This document shows, piece after piece, positions 41,992 to 49,767 of a stretch of 64,000 nucleotides of DNA; position 1 is the stretch's first letter; each line of letters begins with the position of its first letter. The notes under the pieces are model-generated. The model was given only the letters and a program-made list of their open reading frames with translations. It had not been told where the DNA came from and made no database searches. The translations under genes and the position numbers were made by a program. Origin of the DNA: Paenibacillus sp. YPG26 (lineage in GTDB: Bacteria; Bacillota; Bacilli; Paenibacillales; Paenibacillaceae); the NCBI RefSeq assembly GCF_023704175.1, contig NZ_CP084530.1:492501-556500 (forward strand). The letters run 5' to 3'.

Positions 41992-42020
41992 TTGAATACC
42001 CCCTTGGGGTATATTATACT
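41992..42020 (+). promoter_or_regulatory. csoR-copZ promoter with CsoR operator in the spacer
   Basis: TTGAAT (41992-41997) and TATACT (42015-42020) are 17 bases apart. The spacer holds 'atacccccttggggtat' (41996-42012), a dyad with the TACCCC/GGGGTA halves known for CsoR. Repressor binding would exclude RNA polymerase. The rest of 41773-42150 shows no gene. Confidence 0.85.
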
Positions 42021-42150
42021 AAAAATATAGATACGACCTAGTTAACATGTCCATATTGGTGAGAAGCGTTACGAACAGGTTATTTTTAGACAATGTGTCT
42101 TATCGGATTAACTCAAGAAATTAGAATGAAGAAATAAGGGGGCGGGAAGA

Positions 42151-42489
42151 GTGTCAGAAGAGAATCAGGTGCAGGCCGCAAATGCAGACTGCTGTGCTAC
42201 AGGGGATCATGCCCGTCAGAGCCACCATTCCGAGAAGACGAAGAGTAATCTGATCACCCGGTTGAATCGGGTGGAAGGCCAGATCCGCGGGGTCAAGGGT
42301 ATGATTGAGAGGGACACGTACTGTGATGATGTGCTTAATCAGATTGCTGCGATTCAGTCCGCGCTGAACAGCGTCGGCAAGCTTCTGCTGGAAGGGCATA
42401 TGAAGAGCTGTGTTATAGAACGAATTCAAGCCGGAGAGATGGAAGTTATGGATGAACTGCTCGTGACGGTTAATAAATTAATGAAATAA
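42151..42489 (+). CDS. csoR: Copper-sensing repressor CsoR
   Basis: CsoR is a helical tetramer that leaves DNA when it binds Cu(I). The start is GTG at 42151 with a GGGGCGGGAAGAG stretch upstream. The 112 residues carry the Cu(I) ligands C58 ('TYCDDVLNQ'), H83 and C87 ('EGHMKSCV'), plus 'LITRLNRVEGQIRGVKGMIE' of the first helix. The first 30 residues form an extra tail with two adjacent Cys and four His ('DCCATGDHARQSHH'), which could bind metal too. The operator lies in its own promoter. It is co-transcribed with copZ. Confidence 0.95.
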   Translation: MSEENQVQAANADCCATGDHARQSHHSEKTKSNLITRLNRVEGQIRGVKGMIERDTYCDDVLNQIAAIQSALNSVGKLLLEGHMKSCVIERIQAGEMEVMDELLVTVNKLMK

Positions 42490-42510
42490 TTACGCGGGGA
42501 GGCAGCGAAT

Positions 42511-42711
42511 ATGGCAGAAATAACATTGAATGTACAGGGCATGTCTTGTCAGCACTGCGTTAAGGCAGTGGAAGGTGCCCTTAGTGAGGCTGGAGCAGCC
42601 GGCACAGTGGATCTAGCGTCCGGCACAGTTGCCGTCAAGTACGATGAGAGCAAAGTGACAGTCGAAGCGTTGAAAGAAGCGATTGAGGAGCAGGGTTACG
42701 ACGTTGTCTAA
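42511..42711 (+). CDS. copZ: Copper chaperone CopZ
   Basis: CopZ carries Cu(I) to the export ATPase CopA. The 66-residue protein is a single HMA domain with the metal site 'GMSCQHC' (C13, C16). GGGGAGG lies 9 bases before the ATG. It follows csoR by 21 bases. copA, its usual neighbour, does not follow in this window; a terminator comes next. Confidence 0.95.
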   Translation: MAEITLNVQGMSCQHCVKAVEGALSEAGAAGTVDLASGTVAVKYDESKVTVEALKEAIEEQGYDVV

Positions 42712-42792
42712 TTGTAGCCGCAAGACACGTTTGAAATCCGGCATGGTGCGGTCGTAATGCTGCTGTACCTTGATTGTTCTGAATAGAACAAC

Positions 42793-42824
42793 ACAAAAAG
42801 AGCCCGGTTAAGGGCTCTTTTTGT
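42793..42824. terminator. Bidirectional terminator after copZ
   Basis: A 13-bp perfect stem (acaaaaagagccc/gggctctttttgt) with a 6-base loop has T-runs for both strands. It serves copZ and the convergent gene ending at 42849. Confidence 0.9.
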
Positions 42825-42848
42825 ATGCGCTGCTTAAGTCGCGATGAA

Positions 42849-43259
42849 TTAGAGTTCAACTGCCAAAGCGCTGAAGGTGATCGGTCCAATAACAGTAGCC
42901 GCGGTGCCTGGTGTAAGAAGCTCGACAGAAAGGGTATAGTCATGCGTTCCTGCGGCCACGCCCGGATCAATAGCTTGAAGCGTGGTCAGATAATATTTCT
43001 CGAAGCCGGCTTCAAAGCCTTGACGCGCATAATAAATTTCATGACCATCCCGGAAGATACGGAAGAGGACGCTGCCTGTTCCCAAATCCCCCCGGAAACC
43101 AACAGCAGCCACCAGCTCTACACGATTATTTGCCACTGGAGGAACCACAATTCTAACCTGCGAGATCCCTTGACCAGCAGGGGTCAACGGAATTGTAATA
43201 GCCGCTCCATCCGTAATTGGAGTTGGAACGTTAGTGCCATATGCCAATATCTGTGCCAT
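42849..43259 (-). CDS. 136-aa beta-rich protein, paralogue of the one at 3127
   Basis: The protein has exactly the same length (136) as that at 3127 and shares the block 'F.I.RDG..I', an upstream 'VGF...LG...V.F' and the C-terminal 'GPITFSALAV' against 'GPVSFNGVSF'. It lacks a signal peptide and membrane helix and has alternating hydrophobic residues, suggesting a beta sandwich. AAGGAG lies 11 bases before the ATG. The minus strand carries CATACAAT about 33 bases upstream, an exact match to the sigma-E -10 consensus. A spore coat or exosporium role is inferred. The two genes are 40 kb apart and lie in unrelated surroundings. Confidence 0.7.
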   Translation of the reverse strand: MAQILAYGTNVPTPITDGAAITIPLTPAGQGISQVRIVVPPVANNRVELVAAVGFRGDLGTGSVLFRIFRDGHEIYYARQGFEAGFEKYYLTTLQAIDPGVAAGTHDYTLSVELLTPGTAATVIGPITFSALAVEL

Positions 43260-43291
43260 TAATCTATCATCTCCTTCTTGGAATATACTGT

Positions 43292-43299
43292 ATTGTATG
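43292..43299 (-). promoter_or_regulatory. Sigma-E-like -10 element
   Basis: The minus strand reads CATACAAT, fitting the sporulation sigma-E -10 consensus, and the wider CATACAATA also fits sigma-K. No clear -35 box is seen. Confidence 0.45.
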
Positions 43300-43435
43300 C
43301 GGGGAGATAGATTCGGACTGGACGACTAGCATTATGTAAAAGCTGATTTTTGATAGATTTGAGTGGGATACGGTCTGAAATGTTCTTCTGCTGAAGATGA
43401 GAGTGGAGAGGCTTAATGTTATTATGTAAATGATT

Positions 43436-43506
43436 AGGGACCTTCCCTAATTCCGCTTCGTCACCTTCTTCATGGCGCTGACAAGCTTGTTTAGGCAAGG
43501 TCCCTA
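43436..43506 (-). terminator. Long hairpin after the beta-propeller gene
   Basis: On the minus strand GGGACCTTGCCTAA pairs with TTAGGGAAGGTCCC across a 40-base loop, 9 bases after the stop at 43515. No good T-run follows, so it is an imperfect terminator. A 79-codon frame on the minus strand in 43259-43498 overlaps it and has no ribosome binding site. Confidence 0.5.
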
Positions 43507-43514
43507 GGGTTAGT

Positions 43515-44906
43515 TTAGTAAACGTTTACGATTGCAGAAACAGTCTGATCCCCGTATTTGGCCGTAATGATGGCCGTTCCCCGGCTGATAGCGGTAATAT
43601 TTCCTTGTGCATCAATGGTCAGAACATCGGGACGGCTTGAGCTGTAAGTAGCGCTGGAACTTACGTTGACAGCTTGTCCATTCTGATCATACGAGGTTAC
43701 GACCGTGTCAAATGTATCTCCCAGGCTGATACTGTACTCTTCGGAGTCAAATTTGAGGCTGGATACCGGATCTCCTGGATTTTCTGATCCGCCCGAGTTA
43801 GCAGCGTTCAGCTTCACCAGCTTATTGCCCGTCAATGCGTAGATATCCTTATCGCCGATTTGGATGGCTTCCGCAACTTTACCTAGGTCCTTCGACCAAA
43901 GCAGCTTGCCGGAGGCATCGATTTGGAAGAGGCCGCGATCGGCCGCGAGCAGATAACCGTCTTTATCTTCAGTGACTTGGTTAACTTTACCGATGTCGTA
44001 TGAATTTCTCCACAGCTTATTCCCTGTCTTATCCAATTTAAGGATCTCAATCTGTGAAGAACCATAATCAGGGGTAGAAGTAACCAGATAACCGTCATTC
44101 ACAGCCTTGACCTGCCCCGGCAATTGAAGTGTCTTAATCCACAGCGTTTCTCCCGATGGACTCAGCTTCCAAAGTTTGACCGCACCTTCAATATTGGCGG
44201 ATACAATGACATCGCCTTCTGGAGTTACATCTGCATTAGTTGCATCGAGAAAACCTGAAAATCCACTATCTTCACTGGACTTGATCCATTCGGTTTGACC
44301 TGAAGCGTTAATTTTACCAACTTTGGCGGGGATGGGAACATTGATTCCGCCTGGCGAGAGGGTGTACACGATACTTCCGTCATCACTTTCAACTATCGAA
44401 TTCACACGTACCCAAGCTCCACCGCTTACTGTTTTTGCCCATAACACTTTCCCGTTCTGATCTACTTTAGTTATGAATGACGGATAATATTTAGGGATCA
44501 TATCAACATATGTTCCGCTGAGCACGTAACCACCGTCTTTCGTAGGGGAGACATCGGAGATAATCACGGGTTTGGGAGCATCATCCCGATCCGCTTGATT
44601 ATCCAACGTAATATTGCTGCTCCATGTTGAGTTACCTTGGTCATCCCAACGGGAAAGGTAGCCTAACAGACGACCCTCGCTATTCATGGAATCCCCGTTT
44701 AACCCGCCGATGGACAATTGATGGTTGGATGACTGTAAAATGCCGGTCAGCTGGATTTGCTCATCTCCAGCACCTTTCTGCCACACAATTTCAGGACTTG
44801 CGCTATCTGCCGATACCTGACCAGGGAGCGAGCTGGCTGCCATCACGAGTCCCATGAAGCCATATAATAGCCCTTTTTTTGCCTTCGTTCTCATGTTCAC
44901 CTTCAC
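43515..44906 (-). CDS. Secreted beta-propeller protein with C-terminal BIG2 domain
   Basis: GTG at 44906 lies 6 bases after AGGAGG and is the likely start; the ATG four codons on is the alternative. The 463-residue protein has a signal peptide (about 12-34, ending 'GQVSA'). Residues about 40-370 hold repeated blocks of the form 'KVDQNGKVLWAKTV', 'KINASGQTEWIK', 'KLSPSGETLWIKTL', 'KLDKTGNKLWRNSY' and 'QIDASGKLLWSKDL', which is the PQQ/WD-like beta-propeller pattern. The C-terminus (about 385-463) is a BIG2 Ig-like domain ('ISLGDTFDTVV', 'GNITAISRGTAIITAKYG'). It is probably secreted or cell-wall associated; its ligand is unknown. It stands alone. Confidence 0.78.
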   Translation of the reverse strand: MKVNMRTKAKKGLLYGFMGLVMAASSLPGQVSADSASPEIVWQKGAGDEQIQLTGILQSSNHQLSIGGLNGDSMNSEGRLLGYLSRWDDQGNSTWSSNITLDNQADRDDAPKPVIISDVSPTKDGGYVLSGTYVDMIPKYYPSFITKVDQNGKVLWAKTVSGGAWVRVNSIVESDDGSIVYTLSPGGINVPIPAKVGKINASGQTEWIKSSEDSGFSGFLDATNADVTPEGDVIVSANIEGAVKLWKLSPSGETLWIKTLQLPGQVKAVNDGYLVTSTPDYGSSQIEILKLDKTGNKLWRNSYDIGKVNQVTEDKDGYLLAADRGLFQIDASGKLLWSKDLGKVAEAIQIGDKDIYALTGNKLVKLNAANSGGSENPGDPVSSLKFDSEEYSISLGDTFDTVVTSYDQNGQAVNVSSSATYSSSRPDVLTIDAQGNITAISRGTAIITAKYGDQTVSAIVNVY

Positions 44907-45188
44907 TAAAATCCTCCTTTTTAATAAAAGAATAGATAATATGCCATCTATCAAAGTTCCAGATGTGACATATTAATACCATTAAATAGCATTACCGTAA
45001 ATTGGTAAATCCTTCGTTTGTCATATTTTCAGATTCTACGAATTGATCCTATATGAGTACTGCGAGTAAAGAGATGCGGGTTATTGTACTCATGAGTAAT
45101 GGAGGAGAGGAGGTAATATATGAGTACAACTTTAAAGAAGGTATGTACTTAGTAACGAATGTAACTGGTTGGGTTTGATGAAGAGAAT

Positions 45189-45227
45189 AGAACCTTCTCC
45201 CCATAAGTACAGTGAGGAGAAGGTTCT
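45189..45227. other. 12-bp inverted repeat in the 44907-45295 gap
   Basis: The perfect arms 'agaaccttctcc' and 'ggagaaggttct' enclose 15 bases, with no T-run on either side. The gap also contains a 10-codon frame (45120-45152) with an ideal AGGAGG site and two copies of 'tatatgagtac' (45050-45060 and 45117-45127). No larger gene is seen in it. Confidence 0.5.
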
Positions 45228-45295
45228 GATGGGTATCCCTATTCGCTATGCCGAGGAACGAATCTGCTAGTCGCTTCTACGTTCTAATGCCCAGA

Positions 45296-46759
45296 TTAAT
45301 TGCCGGAAATAGTTAAATACCTGATGATCACCGCTAACCGTGATATTCCCCGTTCCAGCTCATCCATACTTGCATACGCATAGGACAGGCGCAGACAGTC
45401 TATTGCTTCAGGATCATATAGATGACCCGGATTCAGCAGGATGCCTTCCTTTAGCGCAGCTTCAAATAGCAGCCGAGGAGCAGGGGCGTTATACAGCTTC
45501 AGCCAAATATAGAATCCTCCCTGTGGCAGTTGCCACTCGGCTAAGTCCCCCATATGCCTGTCCAGCATAGCTGCGGCCGCGTCCCGGCGAGCTCTTAGCA
45601 TGCCTCTAAGCGAGCTCATATGTTCCTCATGCATACCACTTGAGAACCACTCCCTCGCGGCCCATTGAGACAGTTGGCTGGAGCCATAATCTGTCTGCAT
45701 CTTGAGATCGGCAAGTCTGTCAATTACGGGCTCCGGTCCTGCAATCCAGCCAATACGCAGACCTGGGCTCACCATCTTGGACAAGCTTCCCATATAGACA
45801 ACCATACCCTTCTTATCTAGTGATTTCAGCGGCAGCGGAGGCGGCGTTTCAAGCCATAGCTCCCGGTACACGTCATCCTCCAGTACGGGTAGACTGAGTT
45901 CCGAACAGGCATCCAGCAGCTTTTGCCGCCGTGCTTCGCTCATTAGGATGCCGGTTGGATTATGGAAGGAAGGGATGGTGTAGAGCAGGGCCCCGCTGGA
46001 CTGCCGGGCATAAGACGCGATCAGTGGGTCCCGAATTCCCTCGGCATCCATGGGGATGCCCCTAAGCTTCATGCCGGCGGACTGGAAGACGGGGACGGAA
46101 TACAGATAGGAAGGCCGCTCTAGAAGCACGGAAGATCCTGGCTGCATTAGCCCAAGGGACACAAGCTGAAGGGCCTGCAGAGCCCCGGATACGATAAGGA
46201 TCGACCGGGGTGAAGCCGAAATGCCGAGCGTGCGAAGACGCTCCGCGATCAGCTCACGCAAGCCAAGGTCACCGCCAGGCTCGCCGTAGCCGAGGTCCGG
46301 CGCACGGTGCTGCGCCATCGTCTGCAGCAGGCGCTGCATCCCCGCCTGCGGTAGCAGCTCCGGCGAGAGCTCGCCAGTGCCGAGGCGAATGATACCGGGC
46401 TGGAACTCAGCCCGGTTGATCTCCTGCACCGCCGGCAGGTTGGGCCGGTGGATGCTTGAGCTCACGTAGGCATTCCAGTCCGGCGGCTTCGCCGCCGCGA
46501 GAATGCCCCACGTTCCGCTTACCACACGCGTGCCTCCGCCGCGGTTGCCTTCAAGCAATCCGGCGGCGTTCAACTCATCCAGCGCCGTAACTACGGTGCT
46601 GCGGTTGACACCGAAGGAAGCCGCCAGGCTGCGCTGGGACGGCAGCCGGGTCCCAACCGGCCATTCACCGCTTGCGATGCTCTCCTTGATGTGCTGTTCA
46701 ATCTGCAGGTGGAGCGGCACATTGGACTGCCGATTCGGCTTCCAATTGTCCAGCCGCAT
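45296..46759 (-). CDS. MocR-type GntR regulator with aminotransferase-like domain
   Basis: MocR proteins join a GntR winged helix to a PLP-binding domain of class I aminotransferase fold and usually sense PLP or amino compounds. The 487 residues carry the winged helix at about 10-80 ('LPSQRSLAASFGVNRSTVVT') and the aminotransferase-like domain at about 110-480. The PLP lysine is K328 in 'GSLSKMVSPGLRIGW'. The start ATG is at 46759. It is divergent from a LysE-type exporter gene at 46908, which is therefore its likely target. Near-repeats around 'atttggttgg' and 'atccaaatgg' in the gap 46760-46907 may be its sites. Confidence 0.9.
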   Translation of the reverse strand: MRLDNWKPNRQSNVPLHLQIEQHIKESIASGEWPVGTRLPSQRSLAASFGVNRSTVVTALDELNAAGLLEGNRGGGTRVVSGTWGILAAAKPPDWNAYVSSSIHRPNLPAVQEINRAEFQPGIIRLGTGELSPELLPQAGMQRLLQTMAQHRAPDLGYGEPGGDLGLRELIAERLRTLGISASPRSILIVSGALQALQLVSLGLMQPGSSVLLERPSYLYSVPVFQSAGMKLRGIPMDAEGIRDPLIASYARQSSGALLYTIPSFHNPTGILMSEARRQKLLDACSELSLPVLEDDVYRELWLETPPPLPLKSLDKKGMVVYMGSLSKMVSPGLRIGWIAGPEPVIDRLADLKMQTDYGSSQLSQWAAREWFSSGMHEEHMSSLRGMLRARRDAAAAMLDRHMGDLAEWQLPQGGFYIWLKLYNAPAPRLLFEAALKEGILLNPGHLYDPEAIDCLRLSYAYASMDELERGISRLAVIIRYLTISGN

Positions 46760-46907
46760 AGGTCATGACTCCTTCCTTAATCACTATATATTCAAACAGT
46801 ATACTATTTGGTTGGTTCGTTAGCCATCCAAATGGCTGGAGCCAATCACCTATATAGAAGGTACACTAATATAGCCGAAAGAAAGTTCTGATTTGGAGGT
46901 TATGACT

Positions 46908-47534
46908 ATGTTGGAAGCCGTATTACATGGGTTAATCCTGGCACTTGGGCTTATTTTGCCGCTGGGGGCGCAGAATGTATTTGTATTTAATCAGGGTGCG
47001 AGCTCAACCAGGTGGACAGAAGCTCTTCCAGTGGTTGTGGCAGCCTCCCTGTGTGATTCACTGTTAATTATTATGGCGGTATATGGGGTATCCCTGCTGC
47101 TGTTATCCATGGCGTGGCTAAAGACGATCCTGTTCACCGCAGGCATTCTATTTCTGCTCTATATGGGCTGGTCCATCTGGACAAGCGCTCCGAAGCGAGC
47201 CGCGTCTGAGACATTGAAGCTTCCTGCACGTAAGCAGATTCTGTTCGCCATCTCTGTGTCTCTGCTCAATCCCCATGCGATTATGGATACCGTAGGTGTG
47301 ATCGGAACAAGCGCATTGCATTATGAAGGAGGTGTTAAGTGGGGTTTCACCTTGGCAACCCTGGCTATGTCCTGGATCTGGTTCGCGTCACTGGCCATAG
47401 CGGGAAAGTGGGTTGGCAAGCTGGACCGGGCTGGAGGAATTCTTAATATGATTAACAAAATTTCCGCCATTGTCATTTGGAGCGTGGCGGTCTATATGAC
47501 GGTTCAGCTCATGACTTCCTCTCAAATTAACTAG
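46908..47534 (+). CDS. LysE/ArgO-family amino acid exporter
   Basis: The ATG at 46908 is 8 bases after GGAGG; the earlier frame start at 46893 overlaps that site. The 208-residue protein has about six membrane helices and the LysE signature 'LILPLGAQNVFVFNQGA' in the first helix region, with 'LLNPHAIMDTVGVIG' in the middle. Members export lysine, arginine or related amino acids. The divergent MocR gene suggests control by an amino acid or vitamin B6 compound. The substrate cannot be set from sequence. Confidence 0.88.
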   Translation: MLEAVLHGLILALGLILPLGAQNVFVFNQGASSTRWTEALPVVVAASLCDSLLIIMAVYGVSLLLLSMAWLKTILFTAGILFLLYMGWSIWTSAPKRAASETLKLPARKQILFAISVSLLNPHAIMDTVGVIGTSALHYEGGVKWGFTLATLAMSWIWFASLAIAGKWVGKLDRAGGILNMINKISAIVIWSVAVYMTVQLMTSSQIN

Positions 47535-47553
47535 AAGTGACGCAGATTAGTGA

Positions 47554-47610
47554 TTGACAGGAAGAAGTCTCCGAAGTATATTTTAAACAAATGTTTTAAA
47601 TGATTGTTTA
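47554..47610 (+). promoter_or_regulatory. Consensus promoter with overlapping TetR-type operator
   Basis: A perfect TTGACA (47554-47559) and TATATT (47577-47582) are 17 bases apart. Just downstream, TAAACAA (47584-47590) and TTGTTTA (47604-47610) form a dyad around an AT-rich centre. It would cover the transcription start of the gene at 47648. The TetR gene at 49174 is the likely binder. Confidence 0.75.
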
Positions 47611-47647
47611 GAACACGGAAATTAGACAAAGAGGAGAGATAAACCAC

Positions 47648-48817
47648 ATGCTGGAGACTTTTAAAGGATTAATCAAGAAGCCGCAGACTATTGTTGGAGT
47701 AGTCATGGCTTTGGCATTCCAGATCATTTTCTGCCTGGTATGGATGACTGGATACAATGGGGTCAATGACCGGGTGAAGGAGTTCAAGATCGCGGTAGTG
47801 AATGAGGATGGACAGTTGGGAGAGTCTCTGAGTAAGCAGCTCGCCGGGAAGCTTCCTTTCCAGGTCGTATCTATGAGTGCGGCTGAGGCGAGTGAAGGTC
47901 TGAACAGCCGGGAGCTTCAGATGATCGTAACGGTGCCGCAGCAGTTCAGCGCGGATCTGAAGACCCCCGGGAAGCAGGCGGAGCTTAAATATACGATTAA
48001 CGAATCGAACCCTGTGACCGTCAAGAGCGCGATGCAGAGCGCGGCCAATTCCATAACGGCTTCCGTTAATGCGGGTGCTGCCGCTCAGGGAACCCAGGCT
48101 GTGCTTGAACAGCTCAAGATGCCTGCCGAACAGGCGGGGGCAACTTCCTCAGCGCTGACAGAGCGCGTGAATTCCGAGATTACTTTTACGAACAAGATCG
48201 ATGGCATGAACAATCAGATGGTGCCGATGATGCTGGTGCTGGCCTCCTACGTCGGAGCCATGATTATGGGCATGAACGTCCAGCAGGGTGTGATGATGAT
48301 GGGACCACGCACTTCGAAATGGCGGTTGTTCGGAGCCCGTATGCTGCTGAATGTGCTGTCTGCCGTGATTGTGTCGCTGGTGGGGTCATCCTTGGTTATG
48401 GCACTTGGCGGCCAGGCTGCGCATGGGTTCCTAAGTCTGTGGATGTTCCTTGGTTTGTTCGTCCTGACTTTTATGCTCTTCGCTCAAATGTTCCTGATTC
48501 TCTTCGGGATGGCCGGTATGCTGGTAAATGTAACGATGCTCTCCCTGCAGCTTGTGAGCTCTGGTGCTATGGTGCCGCGTCAGCTGCTGAGCGGCGCTTA
48601 CCAGTGGATGGGTGAATTCCTTCCAGCATCTTATGCGGTGGAAGGTCTGATGAACCTCCAGTTCGGCGGTCCTTCCATTGGACCTGAAGTCACAGCCCTT
48701 CTGCTCATTAGCTTGATTAGCGTTGGGGTCAGTCTGCTTAGGGTAGCCTTGAAGCGGGAGCCGAAGTCAGATAAGACCAAGGAGCTGTCCACAGATCCGG
48801 TTGCAACTGCGGTGTAA
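47648..48817 (+). CDS. ABC-2 / YhgE-Pip type membrane protein
   Basis: The 389 residues have one N-terminal membrane helix (about 15-35), a large extracellular domain (about 36-190, 'KIAVVNEDGQLGESLSKQLAG', rich in Ala/Gln in its later half) and five helices near 195-365 ('MVPMMLVLASYVGAMIMGMN'). This is the layout of ABC-2 type permeases and of the YhgE/Pip or DUF3533 group, sometimes linked to secretion or drug efflux. AGAGGAGAG precedes the ATG. No ATPase gene is adjacent. It has a perfect promoter that is probably repressed by a TetR protein. Export of a toxic compound is a reasonable guess. Confidence 0.8.
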   Translation: MLETFKGLIKKPQTIVGVVMALAFQIIFCLVWMTGYNGVNDRVKEFKIAVVNEDGQLGESLSKQLAGKLPFQVVSMSAAEASEGLNSRELQMIVTVPQQFSADLKTPGKQAELKYTINESNPVTVKSAMQSAANSITASVNAGAAAQGTQAVLEQLKMPAEQAGATSSALTERVNSEITFTNKIDGMNNQMVPMMLVLASYVGAMIMGMNVQQGVMMMGPRTSKWRLFGARMLLNVLSAVIVSLVGSSLVMALGGQAAHGFLSLWMFLGLFVLTFMLFAQMFLILFGMAGMLVNVTMLSLQLVSSGAMVPRQLLSGAYQWMGEFLPASYAVEGLMNLQFGGPSIGPEVTALLLISLISVGVSLLRVALKREPKSDKTKELSTDPVATAV

Positions 48818-48832
48818 GCTTAAGGAAGATAT

Positions 48833-49047
48833 TATATATGACGCAGTCAAACAAGACATGTAGGTAAGGCGTAACGGAGGGGAAGCTTGGAACTGTAGGA
48901 GCGAAAGCGATCGCCTTTGTCTCCGGATTTCATCCGCCCTGCGGTACAAATCAAGAAATCCGGAGACAACAGCGGCCGAAAGTCCAAGCATTCCCCGTAG
49001 TTACGAATGTACCCACAAATGTGTACATTTTAACTGCGTCTTATATA
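48833..49047. mobile_element. Foldback (MITE-like) element of about 215 bp
   Basis: The ends are imperfect inverted repeats: 'tatatgacgcagtcaaa' on the left and, as complement of the right end, 'tatataagacgcagttaaa'. Inside, GTAACggaGGGGA pairs with TCCCCgtaGTTAC, GCTTGGA with TCCAAGC, and a 15-bp perfect pair 'ttgtctccggatttc'/'gaaatccggagacaa' (48917-48931, 48954-48968) forms the core. The whole element can fold into one long hairpin. No coding frame is seen. Non-autonomous transposable element or structured intergenic repeat are both possible. Confidence 0.6.
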
Positions 49048-49057
49048 GGTGATAGAT

Positions 49058-49097
49058 GCCTGTGATCCGGGAGTGACCGTGCCGGACGCAGGCTTTT
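49058..49097 (+). terminator. Terminator downstream of the foldback element
   Basis: The stem GCCTGtgatCCGG / CCGGacgCAGGC is followed by TTTTTC. It ends transcription from the gene at 47648 or from the element. Confidence 0.75.
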
Positions 49098-49173
49098 TCA
49101 CATGAGCCAGCCTTGCGTATGCGGTTACAAAGACGCATAATGGGACTAGAATTAGTAGAGGGGATTCTGGGCA

Positions 49174-49767
49174 ATGAATCATAACGATTGCGACATCAAG
49201 ATGCGTATCCTGTTATCCGCCAAGAAGCTTTTTGCCAAACAGGGGTATGAGGGCACGAGTGTACGGCAGATCTGTGAGGATGCGGGGGCCAATGTGGCGC
49301 TGATCTCTTACCATTTCGGGGGGAAAGAAAAGGTGTTCACAGCCTTGTTCGAGAAGTTCTTCCCGGGTAAATTAATGAGCGATTACAGCGAGCAGCTTAG
49401 CGAACCGCTTCCGGGTCTTCGGCTGCTCATCTCGGAGGTTATTCATTTCACCTTTAAGGATAGGGAGCTTAGCAGTATTATTCAGCAGGAAGTGATGCTG
49501 GATTCACCCCGCAGGGATATCGTCATGGAATTTTTGTATCCGGTATGGAGCAAGGTAAAGGAACTGCTGATCGAAGGGAAGGAAGAGGGCCTGTTCGATT
49601 TCGACTCGCTGAGCAATACGCTGCTTATGGTAATAGGAGCGGCTCTTGCCCACAAACGGGTATATGATTTTGAACGCTTAATTGCAGATGAAGAGATGAA
49701 CCCGGAGCAAATCCCGGAACAGACAGTCAAATTTATTCTAAGAGGGTTAGGAGTGAATGAGGTATGA
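49174..49767 (+). CDS. TetR/AcrR-family transcriptional regulator
   Basis: The 197-residue protein has the TetR helix-turn-helix at about 10-55 ('ILLSAKKLFAKQGYEGTSVRQ', given in two parts as 'ILLSAKKLFAKQGY' and 'TSVRQICEDAGANVALISYHF'-like with 'NVALISYHFGGKEKVF') and a helical ligand domain with 'DRELSSIIQQEVMLDSPRRD', a CecR/YbiH-like feature. Its ATG is preceded by AGAGGGG at long distance. It overlaps the nitroreductase by 4 bases (ATGA). The TetR-type dyad at 47584 in front of the Pip-type gene is the most likely target. Confidence 0.88.
   Translation: MNHNDCDIKMRILLSAKKLFAKQGYEGTSVRQICEDAGANVALISYHFGGKEKVFTALFEKFFPGKLMSDYSEQLSEPLPGLRLLISEVIHFTFKDRELSSIIQQEVMLDSPRRDIVMEFLYPVWSKVKELLIEGKEEGLFDFDSLSNTLLMVIGAALAHKRVYDFERLIADEEMNPEQIPEQTVKFILRGLGVNEV

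Noticed and set aside
43259..43498. 79-codon frame on the minus strand upstream of the 136-aa gene
   Set aside because: It has no ribosome binding site, covers the terminator-like hairpin and the sporulation-type promoter element, and shows no plausible protein pattern.
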